From NCBI GenBank assembly GCA_035652535.1, contig DASRDP010000016.1:1-40064 (forward strand): a DNA stretch of 40,064 bases, given 5' to 3'. Position numbers and translations under genes: made by a program. Source of the DNA: Chloroflexota bacterium. GTDB taxonomy: Bacteria > Chloroflexota > UBA6077 > SHYK01. Position 1 is the first letter of the stretch, and every line of letters begins with the position of its first letter. This document shows positions 24,744-32,216 of the stretch, one piece after another. The notes beneath the pieces are model-generated. The model saw nothing but the letters and a program-made list of their open reading frames with translations, searched no databases and was not told where the DNA came from.

Positions 24744-25976
24744 GTGTCGTTCTATACGGAGCCGCTCATTGCGGTTGATCGATTCCGGGCGTCGGCCCAG
24801 CCATACCTCCTCGCACTCCCGTTTCCCGTTCGCAGCGCCGTGCGGCGCTGGCGGGGAATGGTGGGCATGGTCGTCGGGGTGGGGGCAGCCCTCGGCCTCG
24901 TGATGGCATTGATGGGGATGATCGGCTCCGGCATGCAGCAGATCATCGGCGACTTCGACCAGTCCGGCGCAAACCTCTATATCACGGCGAACGGGGCGCA
25001 AATCATCCCAATGCAGCATGGGACGAGCCCGGGAACCATTGACCAGGCAGGCGCCATTCTCTCGAAAGTCCGCACGATTCCGGGGGTTCGTGGCGCCGTG
25101 GGCGTGCTCTCTTGGACGCTGCAGCGCCAGCGGGAGGGGAAGGCCTGGCGCAACTTTCCAACCGAGATGATCCCGACGTTCGCGGTCGACGGCGAAGCGA
25201 CCGAGATCGAGAATTTCGTCGTGATGCGAAAGGGACGGTGGTTTCAACGGGGGAACGAGGTCGTCTTGGGCCAGGGTATCGCCGGGAGCAAGTCCCTCGG
25301 CCTGGGCGACTCCCTGCGTCTCAACGGTCAGGACTTCGAGATCGTCGGCATCGGAAAGCTGCGAACCTTCGGACCGACCGGCGACAACGTCGCCTATGTC
25401 GACGCCCGGGCGCTTCGCCAGCACGGAGTCGTCGGCGACGTCCTGACATATGTCGCCGTGCAGACCTCGGCGCCGCAGCTCGTGCGGAATGTCGTGAGCG
25501 ACTTTCTGTCCATCCGGGCGCGCAGCCCGGAAGAGATCATCGACGAGACGGTCAAGTCACAGGATTATCAGGGGGCGATGGCCCTCTACTGGGTCCTCGA
25601 CGCATTCATCCTCTTCGTCGCCGTCATGTTCGTGAGCAACATGCTGGGTCGATCCGTCGCCGAGCGGCGAGTTGAGTTCGGAACGCTTCGCGCCATCGGA
25701 CTGCCCAGCCGAACGATCCTGCTCAGCGTCGCGGCCGAAGGCGTCCTGATCATGCTGGCCTCGTACGTATTCGGGTTCGTCTTGTCGATCGGCCTCGGTG
25801 AGGCGGTGAACGCGTGGATCGCCCGTCCGCTCCACTACGATCGCCTGTTCGCCGTAGACGCCACGATGTACGCGGCCATTTTCGCAGCAACGATGGGTCT
25901 GGGAATCGTCGCGGCCTACTTTCCCGCGCGCGCTGCAACGCACGTGGATCCGCTCGAAGTGCTGCGGGGAGTCTGA
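24744..25976 (+). CDS. MacB/FtsX-type ABC transporter permease
   Basis: The 410-residue membrane protein has an N-terminal helix (about 37-60), a large periplasmic or extracellular MacB-type core domain (about 70-270) and three C-terminal helices (about 280-305, 330-355, 375-395). It ends in the typical FPARAATHVDPLEVLRGV. The family works mechanically rather than through a substrate channel and exports peptides, lipoproteins or toxic compounds. It starts with GTG at 24744. The ATPase gene begins two bases after its stop. Confidence 0.9.
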   Translation: MSFYTEPLIAVDRFRASAQPYLLALPFPVRSAVRRWRGMVGMVVGVGAALGLVMALMGMIGSGMQQIIGDFDQSGANLYITANGAQIIPMQHGTSPGTIDQAGAILSKVRTIPGVRGAVGVLSWTLQRQREGKAWRNFPTEMIPTFAVDGEATEIENFVVMRKGRWFQRGNEVVLGQGIAGSKSLGLGDSLRLNGQDFEIVGIGKLRTFGPTGDNVAYVDARALRQHGVVGDVLTYVAVQTSAPQLVRNVVSDFLSIRARSPEEIIDETVKSQDYQGAMALYWVLDAFILFVAVMFVSNMLGRSVAERRVEFGTLRAIGLPSRTILLSVAAEGVLIMLASYVFGFVLSIGLGEAVNAWIARPLHYDRLFAVDATMYAAIFAATMGLGIVAAYFPARAATHVDPLEVLRGV

Positions 25977-25978
25977 CG

Positions 25979-26650
25979 ATGATGGCGCTGGAGCAGGTCT
26001 CGCGGAAATACGTGGTGGGCGACTCCGATGTGTGGGCCCTGCGCGATGCGACGCTGCGTATCGAGAAAGGAGACTTCGTCACGGTCATGGGGCCTTCTGG
26101 ATCGGGCAAGAGCACCCTGCTGCAGATCATCGGGCTGCTCGATCGGCCCACCAGCGGCCACGTGAGCTTCGAGGGCGAAGTCGTCGATCAACTCGACGAC
26201 GAGCGACGCGCACGGCTTCGGCTTCTGGCCATCGGCTTCGTGTTCCAGCGTTTCCACTTGCTGGCCAATATGACGGCCCTCGAGAACGTCGCGCTCCCCA
26301 TTGAGGCGGCCGGTGTGCCGGCGGATGCGCGCTACGACCGCGCCGCGGCTCTTCTCGACGAGGTTGGGCTGACGGACCGCGCATACTTCTTCCCATCGCA
26401 GTTATCGGGCGGCCAGCGTCAGCGCGTCGCCGTCGCACGCGCCCTCGCCAATGACCCACAGCTCATCCTGGCCGACGAGCCCACGGGCGAGCTTCACAGC
26501 GAGGACAAGGCGACGATCGTGCGGCTCTTTGTTCGCCTTCACGAGAGCGGACGGACCATCGTGGTGGTGACCCACGATCGCGAAGTGGCGGGGGCCGCGC
26601 ACCGGCACATCGAGATCCGCGATGGCCGTCTCAGGGAGGAGCCGCCATGA
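25979..26650 (+). CDS. ABC transporter ATPase of the MacB/LolD family
   Basis: The 223-residue ATPase has Walker A GPSGSGKST, Q-loop FQRFHLL, signature LSGGQRQR, Walker B LILADEP and H-loop VVTHD. The segment after Walker B reads TGELHSED where the family normally has TGNLDS, so the D-loop aspartate is a histidine. This is a visible departure that may alter coupling between the two ATP sites. The start ATG at 25979 follows GGGGAG at the end of the permease gene, and the stop overlaps the fusion-protein gene by ATGA. Confidence 0.93.
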   Translation: MMALEQVSRKYVVGDSDVWALRDATLRIEKGDFVTVMGPSGSGKSTLLQIIGLLDRPTSGHVSFEGEVVDQLDDERRARLRLLAIGFVFQRFHLLANMTALENVALPIEAAGVPADARYDRAAALLDEVGLTDRAYFFPSQLSGGQRQRVAVARALANDPQLILADEPTGELHSEDKATIVRLFVRLHESGRTIVVVTHDREVAGAAHRHIEIRDGRLREEPP

Positions 26651-27399
26651 CGGAACGACGAGGCCCTGCGAGCCCCTCGCATCGCGTGGACACGGAGGCA
26701 GCCCCATCGGTGAACGGCGCGCGACCGGGACGTGCGTTGCCGCCGAGGCCCGGTCGGACCGGAGTGAGCCAGGCGACGCGAATGCGCGCGGCCATCCTCG
26801 GCATGGTCCTGGTTGTGGCACTGGCGGGGACGGTCTGGCTGGTCATGGCGCCCGGCTCCGCTCCACCAGCAGCCCCCACGCCGGCTGCCCAGGCACTCAC
26901 GGCCCATGGGTTGGTCCAGCCGATCGCGCGCGCAACAATCGGGTCCATCAACGGCGGGGTTGTTGAGCAGCTTCCTGTCGCGGTCGGTCAGACCGTGGAA
27001 GACAAGCAGCTCGTGGCTCGTCTCAACCTTCAGGGGCAGCCAGAGCTGCTATCGGCGCCCTGGCATGGCGTCGTCACCGGCGTCAACGTCCGTCTCGGCG
27101 ATACCGTCGCCCCAGGCGCGTCGATTCTTACCATCGCGGATCTCAGCCGCTATCAGGTAGAGACCACCGATGTTGACGAGTACCTGATCGGGCACATCTA
27201 TCCCGGCCAGACCGTCACCATGTCGGTCGAGGCGCTCGATCAGGCGCAGATCGACGGAGTCGTGAAAACGGTATCGCTGCAGCAACAGCAATCTGCCAGC
27301 GGCGCCAACTACCCGATCGTCATCGACCTGGGCCATCAGCGGCCCGATCTGCGGCCGGGCATGACCGTGCGTATCACATTCCTCGAGCCGCCGAGTTAA
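26647..27399 (+). CDS. HlyD/MacA-type membrane fusion protein, short form
   Basis: The 250-residue protein has a cytoplasmic basic and proline-rich N-terminus (1-45), one membrane anchor (about 47-67), a lipoyl-like hairpin (TAHGLVQPI to SAPWHGVVTGVNVRLGDTV) and a beta-barrel domain up to the PGMTVRITFLE end. There is almost no alpha-helical hairpin between the lipoyl halves. It is thus unlikely to reach a TolC-type outer-membrane channel, which suits an organism with a single or unusual envelope. It completes a usp-permease-ATPase-fusion protein operon. Confidence 0.85.
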   Translation: MTERRGPASPSHRVDTEAAPSVNGARPGRALPPRPGRTGVSQATRMRAAILGMVLVVALAGTVWLVMAPGSAPPAAPTPAAQALTAHGLVQPIARATIGSINGGVVEQLPVAVGQTVEDKQLVARLNLQGQPELLSAPWHGVVTGVNVRLGDTVAPGASILTIADLSRYQVETTDVDEYLIGHIYPGQTVTMSVEALDQAQIDGVVKTVSLQQQQSASGANYPIVIDLGHQRPDLRPGMTVRITFLEPPS

Positions 27400-27415
27400 G
27401 ACGGGGCCGGCTCCA

Positions 27416-28747
27416 TCAGCTCGGATGCAGCCAGGAGCTCGCCGAAGCCTGGAGCACGTCGTGGATGGCGAGGATGCCGACTGGGCGATTGTTTCGAACG
27501 ACTACGACGCTCTCCACGCGTTGCTCGCGGAATAGAGCCTGCGCGTCGTCCAGGGTCGCAGAATCGTCGATCGTGATGGTCCGTGCTGGGACGAGATCCG
27601 CGATCGTGGCCTGCGCGGCCAGAACGCGGATCGTACCAGGATCGGCGGCGTCCCGAACGGCCCGATCGTGCCACGCGAGAAGGTCGCGCACGCCCAGCAC
27701 TCCGCAGAGTGCGCCGTCGCTTCCGACGACGGCCGCGGCGTGCACGCCGCGCGCCAGCATGCGCCGCGCGGCGCTGTCGACGGGCTCATCCAGCTCCAGG
27801 ATGAGGACGTCTCGATTCATCAAGTCACGGACGCGCCGACCGGCTGACCCCTGCGCCAAGAGGGCGCGACGGCTGATGAGCCCGACGGGGACAGCGCTGC
27901 CCCGGACGACCTCGCGCGCGACGCTCCCCAGGCGAAGCCGATCGAGGCCGGAGTAGCCGTGGGTCGTCATCACGATGGCATCGAGTCCGAACGATACAAC
28001 CGCCTCCCGGATTCCCTCCGCGGGGGTTCCGCGGACCACCTCACCGCGAACGTCGATGCCCTCCGCCTGTAATCGCTGGCGAACGGGTCCGAGGTACGCC
28101 TCCGCTGCGGTCACCGCCTCGTCGGTGGCGGCCTCGTCGACGTCGCGCTCCGCGAACGGGCTGGCCACCGCACGCTCGACGGGCGGGACGACTCGCAGCA
28201 GGAGAAGCTTGGCCCCAGCGCGCGCGAGATCGGCCGCGCAGGGGAGGGCGCTCTCCGCGAGCGAAGACCCGTCGAGCATCACGCCGATGGTGGACAACCG
28301 CGGGGCCGTCGCTGCGCCCTTCGCCGCGGGGACGATCCAGACGGGGACGCTGGACTCTCGCAGCACCTCTTCGGCAACGCTGCCCAGGAGGATGCGCCCA
28401 ACGGCGCCTCGGCCATGGGTGGTCATCACGATCGCCACGGCGTCCCGTTCGGCAGCAAGGTCCACGATGTTCGGGCTGGCCAACCCAGCGCGAACCTCCA
28501 TGACGACGTCAATGTGCTTCGCGCGCAGGTCGCGTTCGATCCGCGCCAGATATCGGGCAGCTTCGCGCCAGGAAGGCGAGGCCTGCGCCTGTTGAGCGTG
28601 CGGACCAAGCTCAGCGCTCGCGCGGCCCACCGCCACAACGCGCGTGAGGGTCAGCGACAATCCCAGCCTTTGGGCGAGCAGCGTGGCCCAGGGCAGCGCC
28701 GCCTCCCCAAGGCTGGAGCCATCGAGGGGAACGATGAGCGTGCGCAT
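27416..28747 (-). CDS. Universal stress protein fused to a CBS pair
   Basis: The 443-residue protein has two UspA domains (about 1-143 and 150-290) with intact signatures (THGRGAVGRILLGS and THGYSGLDRLRLGS). They are followed by a CBS pair (about 305-435; AVVGSDGALCGVLGVRDLLA and VVVVRNNRPVGILAIHDVL). Two nucleotide-sensing modules on one chain suggest an energy-status switch. GGAGGAGG precedes the ATG at 28747. It lies 74 bases downstream of another usp gene on the same strand, and faces the fusion-protein gene with 16 bases between stops. Confidence 0.93.
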   Translation of the reverse strand: MRTLIVPLDGSSLGEAALPWATLLAQRLGLSLTLTRVVAVGRASAELGPHAQQAQASPSWREAARYLARIERDLRAKHIDVVMEVRAGLASPNIVDLAAERDAVAIVMTTHGRGAVGRILLGSVAEEVLRESSVPVWIVPAAKGAATAPRLSTIGVMLDGSSLAESALPCAADLARAGAKLLLLRVVPPVERAVASPFAERDVDEAATDEAVTAAEAYLGPVRQRLQAEGIDVRGEVVRGTPAEGIREAVVSFGLDAIVMTTHGYSGLDRLRLGSVAREVVRGSAVPVGLISRRALLAQGSAGRRVRDLMNRDVLILELDEPVDSAARRMLARGVHAAAVVGSDGALCGVLGVRDLLAWHDRAVRDAADPGTIRVLAAQATIADLVPARTITIDDSATLDDAQALFREQRVESVVVVRNNRPVGILAIHDVLQASASSWLHPS

Positions 28748-28821
28748 GGCCGCCTCCTCCCCGGGCTAGAGCCCGAATCCGGTCGAACTGCTCTATTGTT
28801 GCCGCCCGGCCAGTTCCGCGA

Positions 28822-29712
28822 CTATGATCGCCCGGACGAGCTCGACGTCGCGAGGCCCTGGCCGATAGACGCGCGGGCGCTGGCGCGCACGAGCAGCACG
28901 GGCCGCGTCAGCTCGCTGAGCGCGCGGTCGGCGATGCTCCCATGGCGGAGGCGATCGAGGCCGCCGCGTCCGTGCGTCGCCATGATCACGAGGTCGCACG
29001 GTTCGGCCGCGGCAGCAATGACGTCGAATGGCCGTCCGACGGCGACGTGGATCTCGACCTCCAGCCCAGCGGAGCGCAAGCGATCCGCGACGTCACGAAG
29101 ATACGCGTCGGCCTCAATCCGATCTTCCCCGGTCGGCACGGCGCGAGCCAGGCGGACGGACCTGACCGGCTTGTTGGCGAGCGTCTCGACCGTTGGAAGG
29201 ACGTCTTCTGCGGTGGCTGAGCCATCCATCGGGACGAGCGCCTTCTCGAACCCGCGCGGCGCTTCGGCAAATGCCCGCACGAGGAGGGCCGGGGCCACTC
29301 CCTCGCGGAGTATTCGGTCGGCCACGCTTCCCAGCGCAAAGCGCGTCAACCCGGATCGGCCATGGGTTGCCATGACGACGAGGCCCGGCCGCGATTCCGC
29401 TTCGAACTCGAGGAGCTGCGCGGCGGGGCTGCCGTGCAGCAGCGCCATCTCCACCGGTACACCCCGGTCCTGGGCTCGCGCCGCCAGCGCGCGCAGGTTT
29501 TCCCGAGCGTCGTGGTCTTGCGCATCCATCATTTGCTGATAGACGTCGGCGCTCAGGTACGCCTCCGGTCCAAGGGTGAGCCATTCGAGGTACTGCACCA
29601 CCTGGACGAACGTGATACGCGCGCCCTGGGCGGCAGCCAGCTCGATCGCGGCGGGCGCAGCCGCTTCGCTCAGCTTTGATCCATCGGTCGGTACCATGAT
29701 CTTGTCTATCAT
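28822..29712 (-). CDS. Tandem-domain universal stress protein
   Basis: The 296-residue protein has two UspA domains with intact nucleotide signatures (THGRSGLTRFALGS; THGRGGLDRLRHGS). It is the closest relative in the window to the protein at 20322-21170, including the extended first domain with a YLSADVYQQMMD insertion. I chose ATG 29712 (MIDKIMVPTDGS) because the fold begins there. An in-frame ATG at 29748 overlaps the zinc-ribbon stop as ATGA and could be used instead, adding 12 residues. Confidence 0.92.
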   Translation of the reverse strand: MIDKIMVPTDGSKLSEAAAPAAIELAAAQGARITFVQVVQYLEWLTLGPEAYLSADVYQQMMDAQDHDARENLRALAARAQDRGVPVEMALLHGSPAAQLLEFEAESRPGLVVMATHGRSGLTRFALGSVADRILREGVAPALLVRAFAEAPRGFEKALVPMDGSATAEDVLPTVETLANKPVRSVRLARAVPTGEDRIEADAYLRDVADRLRSAGLEVEIHVAVGRPFDVIAAAAEPCDLVIMATHGRGGLDRLRHGSIADRALSELTRPVLLVRASARASIGQGLATSSSSGRS

Positions 29713-29744
29713 CGATGCCGCTCCATCACAGTCGTAGGCATTGG

Positions 29745-29951
29745 TCATGCCGCGTGGCGCGCGAGCTCCGCGTCCTGTCGACCTCGAGCATCGACGGCGA
29801 CTGGAATCACGAGATTCAGCGGTGGATGCGGCTGTGCCTTGAGCTGGACGCGGAACGAGCGTGCGCACATCAGGCATTCCACCCATCCGCGGTCATCGGA
29901 ATCGTGAAGGTCGCCCCCGCAGGCAGGGCAGGCTCGCATGTACCAGGCCAT
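29745..29951 (-). CDS. Small zinc-ribbon protein (68 aa)
   Basis: C8, C11, C26 and C29 (ACPACGGD and ECLMCARSF) form a four-cysteine zinc ribbon in the first half; the rest is a short proline-rich tail. GGGAGG precedes the ATG at 29951. The protein ends at the start of the following usp gene, so the two are probably co-translated. Small zinc ribbons can be redox or nucleic-acid-binding adaptors; the function here is unknown. Confidence 0.8.
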   Translation of the reverse strand: MAWYMRACPACGGDLHDSDDRGWVECLMCARSFRVQLKAQPHPPLNLVIPVAVDARGRQDAELARHAA

Positions 29952-30101
29952 TTCCGTGTCCTCCCATCCGTATGTTCTACGTCGAACGAGAAGATACGAA
30001 GTCAGGGACGAGCAAGGCCTCAGGCCCGCGGGTGGTTGGCCGGCGGGCGCCGGGGTTGGGACTTGCCGCCCGGGCGCGCGAGCGCGCGTCGGCTCGAGGC
30101 C

Positions 30102-30115
30102 CACCCGTCGGGGCG
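30102..30115. promoter_or_regulatory. Dyad site CACCC-GTCG-GGGCG
   Basis: This is a one-mismatch fit to the recurring dyad, in the spacer between the zinc-ribbon/usp operon and the amidohydrolase gene. It is centred about 42 bases upstream of the start site predicted from TACAAT at 30139-30144, the usual place for an activator overlapping the -35 region. Confidence 0.45.
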
Positions 30116-30138
30116 GGATGACGTATCGGGCGCAGAGG

Positions 30139-30144
30139 TACAAT
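30139..30144 (+). promoter_or_regulatory. Candidate -10 box (TACAAT) for the amidohydrolase gene
   Basis: TACAAT matches five of six bases of the -10 consensus and would start transcription near 30151, giving a leader of about 29 bases. The -35 position (GGATGA) is poor, consistent with activator dependence. Confidence 0.4.
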
Positions 30145-30179
30145 GCGAAACACCGCGACGTTTGAATAGAGTAGGTGCG

Positions 30180-31355
30180 ATGGCACGTACGTATCGATAT
30201 ATCTCTGGGGATTCGCATCTCGAGATCGACTCGAAGAACTGGATCGCGCGCGTACCCGCCGAGCATCGCGACCGGGCGCCTCGGCTCGTCAGGCTCCCGA
30301 ACGGCGGCGATGCCTGGCTCGTCGAAGGTGCGCCGCTGCGCCAGAACGCGGCGGACATTTATGGCGGCAAGGGGCGAGACGCCTGGCAGCCCTTCGGCCA
30401 GCGATACGAGGACACGCCGGGAACTGGACCCGGCTCACAGCGTTTGCGCGAGCAGGACGTGGATGGCATCGACGCGGAGGTCCTGTTCCCCGGTCAGCAG
30501 GCCGGTCCCCGCCTATGGCGGAATATCGCTGACGACGACGCCTACCGGGCGGTTGTGCGGGCGTACAACGATTGGCTCATCGAGGACTACTGCTCGGCCG
30601 ATCCCGAGCGCCTGATTGGGGTGGGCGTGATCCCGTGGACCGGCCTCGACGACGCCATCGACGAGCTTGTGCACTGCGCCAACAAAGGATTCAAGGCTGT
30701 CGTGCTGGGGATCTTCCCCAGTGGAAAAGGTCACCCAACGCCGGAAGACGACCGGTTCTGGGCTGCCGCGGTTGACAGCGGTCTCGCCATCACGGTGCAC
30801 GTGGAGTTCGATCGCAACGGCCCGCGCGGCGGACCCCTCTTTCGCTACCCTCGGGAGCCGAAGGATCTGCGCTCGGGGTCTGGCGTCTCCGGGCTTGTGG
30901 AGCAGGTGACGAACGCCAAATTCTGTCGCCTCGGCGCCGTCAACGCCATGCAGCTCGTGTTCGCCGGGGTGTTCGACCGCTTCCCCAGCCTTCGCATCTT
31001 CTTCGCAGAGAACCAGATCGGCTGGATTCCCTTTTTCCTCGAGATGGCCGACGTTCGATACGACCGCCACATCGCGTGGGCTGAGCGGCTTCTCGATGTC
31101 AAGCCGCTCCCCCGCCTGCCCAGCGAGTACGTGCGCGAGCACTGCTACTGGGGATTCCAGCACGACCGCGTCGGGATCGAGCTGCGCCGCCACCTCGGGG
31201 TCGACCGCATTATCTGGTCGACCGACTTCCCCCACCAGGAATCGGACTGGCCGAACTCCCTGGAAGTCTTGAGCGAGGGGTTAGCGGGCGTTCCAGAATC
31301 CGAGCAACGCAAGATCGTTGCGGAGAACTGCATCGACTTCTTCCACCTGGTGTAG
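30180..31355 (+). CDS. Amidohydrolase-2 family (ACMSD-like) metal-dependent hydrolase/decarboxylase
   Basis: The 391-residue protein is a TIM-barrel amidohydrolase of the aminocarboxymuconate-semialdehyde-decarboxylase group. It begins ISGDSHLEI, where the family motif is often D-x-H or H-x-H. It has HVEF mid-protein and STDFPHQESDWPNS near the C-terminus, with the aspartate expected at the metal site. The family hydrolyses C-N or C-C bonds or decarboxylates ring-cleavage products; the substrate is unknown. The ATG at 30180 is chosen because upstream frame lacks coding character. Nearby Rieske, LLM and cupin genes suggest aromatic or xenobiotic breakdown. Confidence 0.88.
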   Translation: MARTYRYISGDSHLEIDSKNWIARVPAEHRDRAPRLVRLPNGGDAWLVEGAPLRQNAADIYGGKGRDAWQPFGQRYEDTPGTGPGSQRLREQDVDGIDAEVLFPGQQAGPRLWRNIADDDAYRAVVRAYNDWLIEDYCSADPERLIGVGVIPWTGLDDAIDELVHCANKGFKAVVLGIFPSGKGHPTPEDDRFWAAAVDSGLAITVHVEFDRNGPRGGPLFRYPREPKDLRSGSGVSGLVEQVTNAKFCRLGAVNAMQLVFAGVFDRFPSLRIFFAENQIGWIPFFLEMADVRYDRHIAWAERLLDVKPLPRLPSEYVREHCYWGFQHDRVGIELRRHLGVDRIIWSTDFPHQESDWPNSLEVLSEGLAGVPESEQRKIVAENCIDFFHLV

Positions 31356-31417
31356 TCGCTGCGGCAAGGCGCGGATGCGGAGCGCCGGGCGCAGGTGCGT
31401 GCGTCGCGGGAGGTCAC

Positions 31418-32149
31418 ATGCCACGGATCGGCGAGCAGGGAGACGTTCTTCGCGCCCTCGGACGTTTTCTCGATGAGCAGGGAGCGGCCGAGATCGACAT
31501 CAAGCTCCAGGGACAGTCGTTCGCGGTGACGTACAAGGTTGCCGCCGAGCGCGGAGGGCAGGTTTACTACAACGACCAGGATCTTGACGCGCTCCGCGCC
31601 AAGGCTCAGTTCTTGCGAAGTGGCAACCCGGGCGTCGCGGGTGACGGGTCCCTGGCGGAACTCCTTCGTACGCTCGGTCAGGAGCTGGACGACGCCGGAG
31701 TCGAGCTGACGAGTCTGGGCCAGGACGCAGACGCCTTTCGCGTGTCCGGCCTGAAGGACGGGCTCTACCACACGCAGCCCTACTACTTTTATCAGCTCCG
31801 CGAGGCCAGCGCGGAGCGGCGCGCGGCGCGGGGGAAGGGAGGCGGGCGGACACCCGAGGAGATCGATCCCATCCTCGGCGTCACCGTCGGCGCGCCCGTC
31901 TTCACGTGGGACAACCAGCGATTGGGGAAGGTCGGCGAGGTGCGCGGCCGGGCCTTCAAGGTTGAGCCCAACTTCCTCCAGCGAGACTATTGGTTACCTG
32001 CCAGCTGCATCGCCGCGGCCAGCAAGGGCCAGCCGGTGCTCCTCGCGATCCGCAAGGTAGAGGTGGCGTCAAAGAAACGCTCGGCGCCCGCGAAATTCCC
32101 CGAGGAGCGCAACCTGCCGCCCAGGCCGACGCCCGACGCCTGGTACTGA
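31418..32149 (+). CDS. Hypothetical protein with PRC-barrel-like C-terminal region
   Basis: The 243-residue soluble protein has an N-terminal half of unknown fold with regular charged helices. Its C-terminal segment (about 150-205) contains TVGAPVFTWDNQRLGKVGEV and DYWLPASCI, resembling PRC-barrel or DUF2171-type domains that bind other proteins or RNA. GGGAGGTCAC precedes the ATG. It follows the amidohydrolase by 62 bases on the same strand. No function is claimed. Confidence 0.75.
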   Translation: MPRIGEQGDVLRALGRFLDEQGAAEIDIKLQGQSFAVTYKVAAERGGQVYYNDQDLDALRAKAQFLRSGNPGVAGDGSLAELLRTLGQELDDAGVELTSLGQDADAFRVSGLKDGLYHTQPYYFYQLREASAERRAARGKGGGRTPEEIDPILGVTVGAPVFTWDNQRLGKVGEVRGRAFKVEPNFLQRDYWLPASCIAAASKGQPVLLAIRKVEVASKKRSAPAKFPEERNLPPRPTPDAWY

Positions 32150-32216
32150 GCGACGCGAGCGCGCGCCGCGAGACCCAGAGCCCCGCGCGCGGTCGGCCCG
32201 GTGAAAGCGCGCGCCC

